Assembly: GCA_023548195.1 (NCBI GenBank)
Contig: JAJHZJ010000041.1
Coordinates: forward strand, 434,001-498,000
DNA from: Bettongia penicillata ogilbyi
Taxonomy: Eukaryota; Chordata; Mammalia; Diprotodontia; Potoroidae
Direction of reading: 5' to 3'
DNA length: 64,000 nt
The notes below the pieces were generated by a model. The model was not told where the DNA came from. It saw only the letters and a program-made list of their open reading frames with translations, and did not search any database. Below, one piece after another: positions 34,083-45,535 of this stretch (position 1 is its first letter; every line of letters starts with the position of its first letter). The position numbers were made by a program, and so were the translations under genes.

Positions 34083-35111
34083 GAAGAAGCATGAAAAAGG
34101 AAACAGCAAAGAGAAGTCTTAAGGGACTTACCAGAAGTGAACTGTTTACATTCCTACATGGAAAGACAATATTTGTAACTCTTAAAACTTTTCAGTATCT
34201 GGGTAGTTGGTGGGACCACACACACACATGTACACGCATGCATGCACACACACATACACACATGCACACACACACACACACAGACAGAGAGCACAGAGTG
34301 AATTGAATAGGATGGGACCATAGCTTAAAAGAAATTAAGGTAAATGGTGAGAGAGAAATGTAGTGGGAGGAAAGAGGGTGAAATGGAAGGGGTAATTATA
34401 TGTCATTTAAGAGGCAAGTAGGAGACTTTTTAGTGGAGGGAAAAAGAGGAGAGCTGAGAAAAAAAACAATTAGTTTACCCTCATCACATTTGACTAAAGG
34501 AAGGAATAAAATGCACACTCATTTTGGTATGAAAACCTATCTTACAGTATAGGAAAGTGGGGGAGAAGGAGATAAGCAAGGGGGGGATGATGGAAGGGAG
34601 GGCAAAGGGAGGAGGGAGAAATTTGAAGTCCACACTCTTGGTGAGGGACAGGATCAAAAGACAGAAGAGAAACAATGAGGGGCAGGGTAGGATGGCGGGT
34701 AATTCAGTTAGTCTTACACAACACGACTATCAGAGAAGTCATTTGCAAACCTACACAGATATGGCCTATATTGAATTGCCTGCCTTCCCAAAGGGAATGG
34801 GTGGGTGGGGAGAATTTGGAACTCAAAGTTTTAGGAACAACTGTCTAGTACTGCTGTTGCTACTAGGAAAGAAGACATACAGTTAATGAGGAATAGAAAG
34901 TCATCTGGCCCTACAGGAGAAAAGAGAAGATGGAGACAAGAGAAGGGAGGGATGACAGAAGAGAGGGCAGATTGGAGATAGGGAAAATTAGATTGCTTGG
35001 GGTATTGGGGTGGGGGGAGGGGAGAAAATGGGAGAAAATTTGGAACCCAAAATTTTGTGAAAATGAATGTAAAAAGTTAAATAAATTAAAAATTAAAAAA
35101 AAAATTTTCTG

Positions 35112-37370
35112 ATACCTAAGCCAGGAAGAGACTAAACAGAGAAAGAAAATTATAGACCAATTTCTCTAAAGAATATAGTTGCAAAAATTTTAAATAAGAT
35201 TTTAGCAAAAAGAATAAAGCAACTTCTCGAGAATAATACATTATGATAAGGTAGGATTCATACTAGGAATACAGGATTGGTTCAATATTAGGAAAACTAT
35301 TAGCATTATTGACCCTATCAACAGTAAACCTAAGAGAAACCACATGATTATCTCAATAGATGCACAAAAAGCTTTCGACAAAACGTAACACCCACTCCTA
35401 TTAAAAACACTGGCGAACATAGGAATAAATGGAGCATTCCATAAAATAATAAGCAGTATCTACATAAAACCTTCAGTAAGCCTTATATGCAATGGAGATA
35501 AACTAGATGCATTTCCAATAAGATCAGGGGGTGAAACAAGGATGTCCATTATCACCACTATTATTCAATATGGTACTAGGAATGTTAGCTGTAGCAATTA
35601 CAGAAGATAAAGAAATTGAAGGAATTAGAATAGGCAAAGAAGAAACTAAGTTGTCACTCTTTGCAGATGATATGATGATATACTTAGAGCATTCCAGAGA
35701 TTCAAGTAAAAAAACCCCTTGAATTAACAAACAACTTTGGTAAAGTTGCTGGTTACAAAATAAACCCATACAAATCTTCTGCATTTCTATACAACACGAA
35801 CAAAGCCCAACAGCAAGAGATAGAAAGAGAAATGCCATTTTAAAGCTACAGCAGAAACTATAAAATATTTGGGAGCCTACCTGCCAAAACAAACCAAGGG
35901 ACTATATGAACACAATTACAAAGCACTTTTCACACAAATAAAATCAGATCTAAGTAAGTGGAAAAACATCAGTTGCTCATGGGTAGGCCGAACCAATACA
36001 ATAAAAATGACAATTCTACCTAAATTAATTTATTTATTTAGTGCCATACTAATCAGACTATCAGATAATTATTTTCTAGAGCTGGAAAAAAATAATATCA
36101 AAATTCATCTGGAAGAACAAGAGGTCCAGAATATCAAGGCAACTAATGAAAAAAGTGCTAGGGAAGGTGGGCTAACTCTACCAGATCTCAAATTGTATTA
36201 TAAAGCAGCAGGTATCAAAACCACTTGGTACAGGCTAAGAAACAGAAGGGTAGACAAGTGGAATATGCTAGGTACTCAAGACACAGTAGGCAATGAATAT
36301 AGCAATCTACTATTTGATAAATCCAAGGACCACAGCTTCTAGAACAAGAATTCATTTTTTGACAAAAATTGCTGGAAAAACTGGATAACAGTGTGGCAGA
36401 AACTAGGCATAGACCAATGCCTGAAACCATACACAAGAATAAAGTCCAAATGGCTACATGATCTAGGTATAAAGATTGATGATATAAACAAATTAATAGA
36501 GCAAGGAATAGTGTATTTATAAGATTTAAGAAGAAGGGAAGAATTTTTGGCTAAAGAAGAGATAGAAAGCATTATGAAGTGCAAAATGAATAATTTTGAT
36601 TACATTAAAACTGAAAAGTTTTTGCACAGACAAACCTAATGCAACCAAGATTTGTAGGGATGCAGAAAAATGGGAAAGAATATTTGTAGCTAGTGTCTGT
36701 GATAAAGGCCTCATTCCTAGAATATATAGAGAACTGAGTCAAATGTAGAAGAATACAAGTCATTCCCCAATTGATAAATGATCAAAGGATATGAAGAGGC
36801 AATTTTGAGAGGAAGAAATTAAAGATATTTATAGTCATATGAAAAAATGTTCTACCACTACAACTTTGGCGTACCACATCACACCTATCAGATTGACTAA
36901 CATGACAAAACAGCAAGATGATAAATGTTGGAGAAGATGTGGGAGATTTGGAATACTAAGTCATTGTTGGTGGAGCTGTGAGCTGATCCAACCATTTTGG
37001 AGAGCAATTTGGAACTATGCCCAAAGGGCTACAAAAATGTGCATACTGTTTGACCCAACAATACTGCTTCTAGGACTGTATTCCCAAGAGATCACAAAAA
37101 TGGGAAAGGGTCCCACATGTACAAAAATATTTACAGCAGCACTCTTTGTGGTGGCCAAAAACTGGAAATCAAGGGGATGCCCATCAATTGGGGAATGACT
37201 CAATAAATTATGGTATATGAATACAATGGAATACTATTGAGCTATAAGAAATGATGAACAGGAAAACTTCAGAGAGACCTGGAAAGACTTGTATAATCTG
37301 ATGCTGAGTGAAAGGAGTAGAACCAGAAGAACTTTGTGCATAGCAATGACCACAGTGTGCTAGAGTTTTT
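35112..37370 (+). pseudogene. L1 ORF2 relic, block 2 (reverse transcriptase and C-terminus)
   Basis: Reverse transcriptase motifs are clear: '[10 protein letters not shown]', '[12 protein letters not shown]' (HDYLN-frame shifted), '[11 protein letters not shown]' and the catalytic FADD at 35660-35671 in an open run 35531-35722. Next come 'KYLGAYLPKQTKGLYEHNYK' and 'SWVGRTNTIKMTILPKLIY' (35869-36342), the thumb and connection region. Then a C-terminal zinc-knuckle-like region, C-W-R-R-C-G ... HCWWSC (36839-37198), and a final segment to about 37370. Stops and frameshifts (for example near 35719, 36342 and 37198) make it non-functional. Confidence 0.87.
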
Positions 37371-37740
37371 TCTGGTAGACTTGGAACTTCAATGCAATGC
37401 AAGCACTTAAAAATTCTCAATGGTCTTTTAAGGCAAAATGCCTTCCACTTCCACAGAAAGTGCTATGGACTCAATCACAGAATGTAGCAGATCATTTTCT
37501 TTTGTGTTATGTTTTGTTTGTTGTATGATTTCACCCATTCATTTTAATTCTGACACACAACATGACTATGGTGAAAATGGGTTTAATAAAAATGTCTGTG
37601 TAGAACATCTACAAAATCGTATGCCATCTCAGGGAGGGAGGGGAGGGAAAAGGGAGGGAAGGGAAAAAAATCTAAGTTATATGGTAATGATTGTAGAACA
37701 CTGAAAATAAATTTAAAAAAAATAAAATGTCAAAAAAAAT

Positions 37741-38265
37741 AAAATTTTCAGTGACTCCTCATTGATTACTGAATAAGATATAAATCCTGATTCTGTCACT
37801 TATGACTCTACACAATCTGGGTGCAATCTACTTTTGTAGACTTATCTCATAGCATTCCCAATCACATATTCTAAGTTTAAACGCAATCTTACTACTCAAT
37901 CATTTATTCATCATGCCCACACATAATTCTATGCCTATAACATACTTCTTCAATCACACCAGCATGTCTAATGACATGCCTCCTTTCTTTTCAAGGCCAA
38001 ATTCAGGAGCTACCTCTCCTGTGAGAACTTCCCAGATCTCTGACCCCACTAGGTAAAAAATGATCAAATTATACACAATAGGTGTCTGGATCTCCCCTTT
38101 GCATTTATCACATTGTCCCTTGTTTTGCAATTATGTAGAAATGTTTTTCCCCCATTATATTTAAGGTCCTTGATTGTAAGGGTTTACATGGTATCTTTGT
38201 GTCCCTGGGAACACAAAATTTAAAAGCTTTGAATCTATCAAATACTTAATAAATGTTGAATTGAA
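37741..38265 (+). repeat. L2 LINE, right part, to its 3' end
   Basis: Continues the L2 seen at 31313-31439: 'cagtgactcctcattgatta', 'acaaatctgggtgcaatcta'-like text, 'gaacttcccagatctctgac', 'gcatttatcacattgtccct', then 'aatacttaataaatgttgaa'. Confidence 0.75.
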
Positions 38266-38715
38266 TTTTGCATTTGTTGCAACAGAATATTTCTAATTTC
38301 TCTTTCATGGGGTAATTCTTCAAATACTTGAAGATACAATTCCATTTAATTCTTTTCTTTCCCCAAATCTTCTCTTTTCAAAGTGAAATATTACTAAATT
38401 CTTTCAATCAGCTTTAATTAATATCTTAATATTATCCTCATCTTTCTCTTGGGCATTTTTATATACCACACACAGGATTTTTAATCAATTCTAATAAATT
38501 TCATTTTATTAGATTTGCCCAATTGATGTTACACATCAATATCACAATTTCGATCCCCAAAGTATTGATTATTCCTTTCAGTTTGCTATCAGGTAGCAAT
38601 TCAAAAATCACATCATCAAAATCTTAATCAAATGCCAATGATAAAAAACAAGACCATGGATGGGTTCCTGCATCACCTCACCACAGACGTCTTTCTAGCT
38701 TGACATTGGTTTATT
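38266..38715. other. AT-rich spacer, nothing recognised
   Basis: No repeat family recognised. Confidence 0.4.
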
Positions 38716-38717
38716 AA

Positions 38718-38721
<4 letters not shown>

Positions 38722-38807
<86 letters not shown>
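38722..38807. repeat. (TA)n(TG)n compound microsatellite
   Basis: About 24 TA dinucleotides (38722-38770) followed directly by about 18 TG dinucleotides (38771-38807). Confidence 0.97.
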
Positions 38808-38810
<3 letters not shown>

Positions 38811-39084
38811 CATGTGTGTATAAAATTAATCTCATACTTGAATGAAGTCATTCATCTAATAACGAGCCTGTTCAAATTCATAGTACCACACTATGACCTA
38901 CATGCCAGGGTATGATGATAAATGTTAAACAACCAGGCTCTCTGAGGAAAAAATGCCTGCACACAAACTTTTTAGTTTAATTTCTATGATTAACTCTTTT
39001 TAAAATCTAGACAAAAAATAAAGCAGTAAATCAAGTACTCATTTGTTAGTGACTGCTGATTTCTGAGGTGTGAATGCTCTCATT

Positions 39085-39345
39085 AGGCAGTGAGGTGGCA
39101 CAATAGATAGAATGCCAGGCCTAGAGTCAGGAAGACATCTTTCTGAGTTCAAATCTGTCCTCATACAGACAGACAGACTAGCTGTATGACCATGGGCAAG
39201 TCACTTAACCCAGTTTGCTTCAATTTATTATCTGTAAAATGAGCTGGAGAAGGAAATAGCAAACCACTCCAGTATATCTGCCAAGAAAATCCCAAATGGA
39301 GCCACAAAGAGTTGTACATGACTGAAAAATGACTGAACAGTAAGA
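39085..39345 (+). repeat. tRNA-derived marsupial SINE
   Basis: 'gcagtgaggtggcacaatag', 'ccaggcctagagtcaggaag', 'gtaaaatgagctggagaagg', 'atctgccaagaaaatcccaa', 'aatgactgaacag'. Full length, with a short 'cagacagacaga' insertion near 39167. Confidence 0.85.
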
Positions 39346-39399
39346 AATGCTCTCACTGAAAATTTAACAGTGGACCTATGCTAGCCCCAGATAGAGCTG

Positions 39400-40580
39400 G
39401 TTCTAGTACACCATAATCTATGTTCTTCTATCTTGTTCACAAACTTCAATTTCTCCTTGCCTCCTAATTTGTTCCCTGTTGCCTAAAAATATTCCCAAAT
39501 CTCTGCCATTCTTAAATAATTCTCTCTACCATCCCCTCAAGTTATCATTTTTCCTCCCATTCGCAGTCAAATTCCTAGAAAAATCTGTTTACACCCATGG
39601 TCTCCCCTTTTTCTCCCTTCATTGTCTTTGCAATCTGACTTCTGACAACTGAAACTGCTCTTTCCCAAGTCTAATGATGTTTTAATTGACAGATATGTCA
39701 GTCTTTTCTCAATCTTCATCCATCTATGAGGAAATGCTCTCTGTAGCTTCTGACATTGACCATCCTCTCCTCTCAAATACTCTTCACTCTCTGGGTTTTT
39801 TAAATACTTGTTCTCATTTGGTTCTTCTCCTACAGGTATGACTGCTTCTTTTAAGTCTGCTTTGCAAGATCATCATCCATATCCCAATCCCTAATTATGA
39901 GTGTTCCCCAAGGTTTTGTCCTGGGCCCTCTTCTCTCCTCTCTTTTCACATTTCCTCGGTGTATTCATGTGCTCAAATAAGTTTAATTACCATTCTTGTA
40001 CAAATGACCCCTACATCTGTATTACAAATTGCCTAATGGACAGTTCAAATAGGATATCCCATAAACATCTCAAAGTCACCATGTCTAAAACCAGAACTCT
40101 ATTTTTCCCTCCAAACCCATCTATCTCTTCCAAAATTTCATATTTCTGTCTAGAGCATCATTATCCTTCCCAGTTACCCAGTTTCACAACCTCTATTTCA
40201 ACTTTGATGCTTCACTCTCACCCACTCCACACATATGTCCAACTTGTAGTCAAATCTCGTCATTTCTTTCTCCACAACATATTCCATTTCTCTCTTTCTC
40301 TCTAATTATCCTAGGTCAGGCCTTTATCAAGTCTGACCTGGACTATTGAGACAGACTTCAAACTGACCTCTCCTTGTCTCAAGTCTCTCTCTACTCCAAT
40401 CCATTTTCCATACAGCCGACAAAGCAAATTTTTTTAAAGGGCAAATCCTACTACTTCACTGTTGTACTTTGAAAAATCTGGTGGCTTCCTATCACCAGTA
40501 GGACCAAATTAAATTCCCCTTTTTGACATTATAAGTCCTTCATAACCTAGTCCTATCATTTTTCAGGCATATTACACTTT
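39400..40580 (+). mobile_element. L2 LINE fragment (ORF2 part)
   Basis: C/T-rich text in L2 ORF2 order: 'aatctgacttctgacaactg', 'ccccaaggttttgtcctggg' (the V-P-Q-G-S/F-V-L-G-P reverse transcriptase region), 'catctcaaagtcaccatgtc', 'ctctatttttccctccaaac' and 'cctatcaccagtaggaccaa'. At 39901-40305 a plus-strand frame remains open but with decayed motifs. The copy stops near an (AC)n tract at 40584-40610. Confidence 0.72.
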
Positions 40581-40823
40581 AAAACACACACACACACACA
40601 CACAAACACACTATGACCAAATTGGTCATCTTACTTTTTCTCACATGTGTATTCCGTTTCCTGTCTACATGCTTTTGAAATTAGTCTACACTGACTTATT
40701 CTTAATGAATCCAGGCTTCCTCAGGATAATCACAGTACTCTTTTTACATAATCAAAAATCACTGATTCTTCAGGAATTGTAATGAGATTTAAGTACATTT
40801 TGAATATGATCCTCCTAAAATTA

Positions 40824-41415
40824 GACAATTCTCACTTCACATAAATTCACATTTTGTAAATTCAACTTTATGTAAAGAATTCTGAAAGAAATACACATTC
40901 CAAAAAAACACCATTGTTAACTTTACTGTACAATACATGCTTTCTCTCCAATCCTGCCCCTTGGCTTGCTGCTCCATTGTCCTTCTAAATAAGAACCTAA
41001 AAAATCCCTCTGAGTGACAGCAGAAGAATGGATAGGCAGAGAGACCACTGGCACTGTTGCCACCACAAGATGGGGGCTTGGCTTGAGGCCGCTGGAACTG
41101 AGAGAAGAGATCTTTGCCCTACTCTGCCCACCCTCCTATGCTTTTTTCTGCATCTTTTCCCAACTTTCTACCTCTTTCTCTCAACCAGGGTCCTACGTGG
41201 CTGTCCCAAGACCCAGGGTTCCTTTTTCTGCTCTCTCTTCTCTGTCCTAAGACCCCAGGTGTCCTCGAACCATGTGTTGGCCATCTTGCTCCCTAGCCCC
41301 TTCCTACTTCCCTGCCTCCCCACTTCCCCACATCAGGTGACACATTCACATTATACCAAAATCACTTTACACAGAGGTCTGTGAAATGATCCACTTATGT
41401 AAAGCAAAAATTGTC
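40824..41415. mobile_element. 592-bp TIR element flanked by TA (Tc1/mariner-like)
   Basis: The left end GACAATTCTCACTTCACATA(A) and the reverse complement of the right end GACAATTTTTGCTTTACATA(A) match at 17 of 21 positions, and all four differences are transitions. A TA dinucleotide sits immediately outside each end (40822-40823 and 41416-41417), as in Tc1/mariner/pogo transposons. Near the left end there are subterminal repeats of 'gtaaattcaactttatgtaa' type. The middle (about 40930-41340) is GC- and CT-richer and encodes nothing recognisable. Three overlapping open frames at 41014-41384 have no domain that could be named. Confidence 0.68.
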
Positions 41416-41689
41416 TATGGTTACATTAATATAGGTTTGGTAATTGGAACAACAGTATAACAATAAAATTGGAAACTTCTTTAGAATGTTCCCACTTCCT
41501 GTAATCACATTACGCCATACAATAGACATAAGTAAGAGTTTGCCTTGTATGACACCCTTTTCTAGGCATTGGAATGAGGACATTCCCAACAAAGGAAATA
41601 GCATAAACACAAATATAAAGGCAAAATGCAGTCAAGGGGCAGCGTTGCTGAGTTTGACTAGAATATAAACTGTAAGAAAGACAGTTTTT

Positions 41690-41932
41690 ATGTTTTTCTG
41701 TCATTTCAGTCATGTCCAACTCTTTGTGACCTCATCTATTTGAGGTTTTCTTGGTAAAGATACTGGAATGGTTTGCCATTTCCTTCTCCAGTTCATTTTA
41801 CAGATGAGGAAACTGAGGCAAACAGGGTTAATGACTTCTCTAGGATCATATAGCTTAGAAGTGTCTGAGTTCAAATTTAAACTCATAAAGTCTTTCTGAC
41901 TCTATCCACTGCACTACCTAGCTGCCCATGAA
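41690..41932 (-). repeat. tRNA-derived marsupial SINE
   Basis: Reverse complement body: 'tctgtcatttcagtcatgtc', 'gaggttttcttggtaaagat', 'acagatgaggaaactgaggc', 'ccactgcactacctagctgc'. Confidence 0.85.
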
Positions 41933-41984
41933 AGACAGTAATAAATGACACAACAAGGAAGACAAAGAGGAAGGAGATCAATAG

Positions 41985-42195
41985 CCAGAGTGCTTGTCTT
42001 GAAATCAGGAAGACCTAAGTTCAAATTGAGCCTCAAATACCTAATAGCTGTGTGATCCTGGGGAAATCACAATTTTTTTCATCTGTCAAATGGGAATAAA
42101 TAATATCAACTACTTCACTGGATTGTTGTGAGAATCAAATATTATGATATATGTAAATGGCTTCACAAACCTTAAAATACTACATAAATATTATT
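41985..42195 (+). repeat. SINE/MIR-type fragment
   Basis: 'tcttgaaatcaggaagacct', 'aatagctgtgtgatcctggg', 'ggattgttgtgagaatcaaa' and 'taaatggcttcacaaacctt'. Confidence 0.68.
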
Positions 42196-42279
42196 ATTGG
42201 GGGTTGAGGGGGTCCTTGAATTCCAGACAGATAAATCTAAAGACTTTTGCCTGATAGACAAGAAACCTCTAAAAATTTT

Positions 42280-42770
42280 TGAGCAGAGGAATTACAGGGC
42301 CAGATAAATGTCCAGGAAACATTATTTTGATATTGCTATGAAGTATAGATTAGAGGTTAAGTTATAAGTACCAAAATGGAAGCTATTGCAACAGTCCAGG
42401 CAGATAGTAATTAAGGCCTACCCCAGCTTGACAGCTGTAGGAGTAGAGCAGGTTCAAGGTGGGAGACATAGTCAACAGAAGTTACAGAGATGGCATGGAT
42501 AGGGGCTGGCAACTGATTGACTAATATTAGATTTATCTAATGGATATTAGAAGCAAAAGAAACAAAAGAGTAAAAGACAAACCTAAAGTTAGCTAACTAC
42601 AGTACACAGTGGTACACAGACAGAAGTAACTAAGTCATTACAAGAGTACAAACTAAGAGAAAATGATTATGAAATCAGGTTTTTATTAATGAGCTCAAGG
42701 AGTCAGCAAGATATCTCAAATGAGATGAATGTTTAGAGCTTCATAGAAAATCTATGCTTAATAAATGCTA
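42280..42770 (+). repeat. Unclassified interspersed repeat (family X), partial
   Basis: 'aagctattgcaacagtccag' and 'aactgattgactaatattag' with flanking text correspond to the middle of the copies at 51530 and 53625. Confidence 0.45.
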
Positions 42771-45275
42771 GCTACTATTATTTAGAAGGAAATGACAGGA
42801 CAGGATAGGACAGGACAGAGGAAAATCACCTGTCCAGAGAAAGGGATTAGTTAAAGTCACGGGAGTGAAGGGAAGGCCAGGGGGAAAAGTACAGAGAGAG
42901 AAGAGAGCCAAACCATTATTTTCTTTTCTTTTTCTTTTAATGCAAGATATTCTTTCTTTTTAACTCATTCTCTTTCTGTCACTTGTGAAAGATTAAGTTA
43001 AGCCTATAAATTTGTTGGGAGAAAAAGTGATAGCACAAGCAAAATAAGTGATAGCAATAATAACCATTTGTATTTCTTAAAATTTAAAGCTATGGAAACT
43101 CTGTAGATCATCTTTCAAAGCATTTATTAATAACTGTATTTCTGTATAATAACTGTATATCAGATAACAACAGATTGGATTTTTTTTTTGCTATTTCTAA
43201 ACTTAAACAGAAAAAATTCATTTGGGTTTTCCTGAGCAACAGTGGGCAGATAGGCTGATTTGGAATGCCTCATTTCTGGGGAATGGAGACTGGGTTATTA
43301 TAGAAAATGCTACTGAGCTCATAATTGAAAAGCATAGCCCCAGAAGAGAAGGGGCAAAAGAGGTGGTGCTATAATATGGGTTAATCTGTGCAAACAAAGT
43401 TGTATCAGGTATAAAGGCCATTGATATACCATCCACTGATATCATTATAGCCCCAGAAGCCACAGGAAGGCCAAGTACACTGACAGAAACAAAGACTGCC
43501 TTCCCACTTAGGGCGGATACCAGCTGGTGGGGACCCTGTAAGACTTCCCTCCAGTCATCACATACCACATTAGCCTAGTGCAGTAGTTTGAGTGAAAAGT
43601 CAAATTACTTCAAGTTTTCAAAGCCTACTGTTTGATGTTTTTCTTTACATTCCATTTAGCCAAAGATTGTTTTTAAAGTTCTACACTCCAATGTACTTGG
43701 AACACATTAATACCATTAGAAGGTCTATTTCAGGAAATAGTGAGCATATTTCTTGGAAACAAATACATGTGGTTAAAAACCAGCCTTTAAAAATGATATA
43801 AGATGCCAAATGGAAAACAAATATGAATTTTAACTGCAATTATATCTTCTTCCCAACACACATCAAAGGTGTCATAAATGCTTCTTTACTGAGAGTCTGG
43901 TGTTTTGGTTTTTTGGTTTTTTAAACTGTAAAGCCTACATTGGCATGACACTATAAGTGGTCTCTCTGCCTCTTAGTCACTGGCGACCACTAAATGAAGT
44001 GTATCTATTTTCTCTGTTACATTACTATTGGCAACCAGGTCCTCAGCAAGTGCCCAGAATTGTTTCCATGGTAACAAAAAGCATTCAGCATCCCTCTTGT
44101 TTGGGGCCAATTTAGCTTAAAATCTTCTTTTGTGGAGTAAAAACATGGTGGATTAAGTAAAATAAAATCAAGACACAACATTCTGAAAAGAATTCAAGGT
44201 TAAAGAGAAAAGCCTTGCCCCACAAAGTTGTTTTGTTTTGTGGCTGTTTTTCTTTAATCATAAAAGCATAAATTGCTGTTAAAATACTACCACTTACTAG
44301 CATGTTTCTGAATGTTTTCCTTGAGTAGAAAGAAGTCAGACAGCCTTTGTGCTTTCCCTTAAGATTAAGGACAGGCTAGAGAAAACATTGAAGGACAGTT
44401 CAGACATACTGATACTTCCAAACTCTTTTAAGTATTAGGTGAAATGCAAAGGCATTAAAGCATTTTCCTAGTCACAAATGAAGTTGCTGTCTAGTTGCTA
44501 ATAGGCCTACAATTGGAAAGAGTCATGAGGTGATTAAACATTTGTGTTTTTGTTGTTTGTTTGTAAGAGAGAGATGGGGGGAAATGAGATTTTGTTCATT
44601 GAGAGTAAAACACTTGAATTTCAAGAATATGTTTATATCACATCAGGGAAATCAAGGAAGCTAGATGTTCTCCAGGGTCAATTTAAGCAAGTTCCTCCAT
44701 CTATATCATCCTGAGTGAATTAGTCTGGAGCCCGTTTCATCCCAAGTCCTATATAGCACTCACAGCTCCCATTTTGTTGGAATAAGTGAAGAGAATGGGG
44801 TGCATACTTTGCGGGTTCTGTAGACTAGACCACGTCGCTTCATTTATTCTTGCTTTATTTAAACAAATCTTGCAGAGAGAATGAATTCTGTCCTCAGAAG
44901 GTAACTGATAATTTAGTTTTATTTGACTTTGAAAGACATAAATTGAAATTCCTCTCCCTAGCCCTTTCTCCCCCGCCCCATACACACACATACACATACA
45001 CCCACAAATATATTCCTAATTTTGTTGTCTCAAGTTAATTTCAATAAGCAAAAGCAGTCAGGACATTTTGTGATCTCTTGAAATCAGTTAACAAAATGGT
45101 GTAAGAGCTTCTCAATTAATTTGAGGGTGGGAACCATATTCTGTCTTTAATACCTTCCTAGTGTTCATCATTCCTTTCTTCCCCCTTTCCTTGACCATCA
45201 TATCTGCCATCTTTTACTCTGTTCCTTTCCCAACCTTTTATCATTTGGGGATTCAACAACATAATATTACCTAAG
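42771..45275. other. Mostly unique sequence, no supported gene
   Basis: A minus-strand open frame at 43218-43568 and a near-open plus-strand frame across the same bases have no recognisable domain. No clear MIR, L2 or SINE could be assigned over most of this interval. It is one of the longer repeat-poor stretches and may hold conserved non-coding sequence, which cannot be judged without alignment. Confidence 0.4.
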
Positions 45276-45279
45276 ACAA

Positions 45280-45535
45280 AAGATCCTCTGGGTGGCACAC
45301 TAGATAGAGTGCTGGACTTGGAATCAGGAAGACTCATCTTCCTAAGTTCAAAACTGGCCTCAGACACTTTCTAGTTGTGTGACCATGGTCAAATCTCTTA
45401 ACCCAATTTGCCTCAATACCTCATCTGTAAAATGAGCTGGAGAAGGAAATGTCAAACCACTCTACTATCCTTGTCAATAAAACCCCAAAAATGGTCATGA
45501 AAAGTTAAACATGATTGAAATGATTGAAGAACACA
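45280..45535 (+). repeat. tRNA-derived marsupial SINE
   Basis: 'tgggtggcacactagataga', 'ttggaatcaggaagactcat', 'gtaaaatgagctggagaagg', 'gtcaataaaaccccaaaaat', ending 'attgaagaaca'. Confidence 0.85.

Larger units (their letters stand above)
32151..35098 (+). mobile_element. HAL1-type (half-L1) retrotransposon, copy 3, full length
   Basis: 2.95-kb element inserted in L1 ORF2. Its 5' end is 'ggggcggagccaagatggca'. The 5'UTR is GC- and CpG-rich (32320-32960) and contains three tandem units of 72-77 bp with 'gcataa' at 32661, 32733 and 32810. ORF1 starts at 32981 and the homologous stop is at 34080-34082. The 3' region has a CA-rich microsatellite (34217-34284), purine-rich G-runs (34555-34625) and an A-rich end. 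There is no ORF2. The retained CpGs and the nested position suggest it is the youngest of the copies. Confidence 0.88.
31450..37740 (+). mobile_element. 5'-truncated L1 with ORF2 relic, split by HAL1 copy 3
   Basis: About 3.3 kb of L1 sequence in two blocks, 31450-32136 and 35112-37740. The L1 begins within ORF2 after the endonuclease domain, runs through the reverse transcriptase and C-terminal cysteine region, and ends with a 3'UTR holding a purine tract (37630-37670) and an A-rich end at about 37735. The left flank and right flank are both L2. The 10-bp near duplication supports target-primed integration into L2. The HAL1 copy inside it is flanked by its own duplication, so the order of events is L2, then L1, then HAL1. 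Confidence 0.85.

Noticed and set aside
41014..41384. Three overlapping plus-strand frames
   Set aside because: They fall in the interior of the 592-bp TIR element and encode proline/serine/leucine-rich peptides with no motif.
43218..43568. 116-codon minus-strand frame and a near-open plus-strand frame over the same bases
   Set aside because: No domain, no splice context, no recognised homologue. Kept only as part of a repeat-poor interval.
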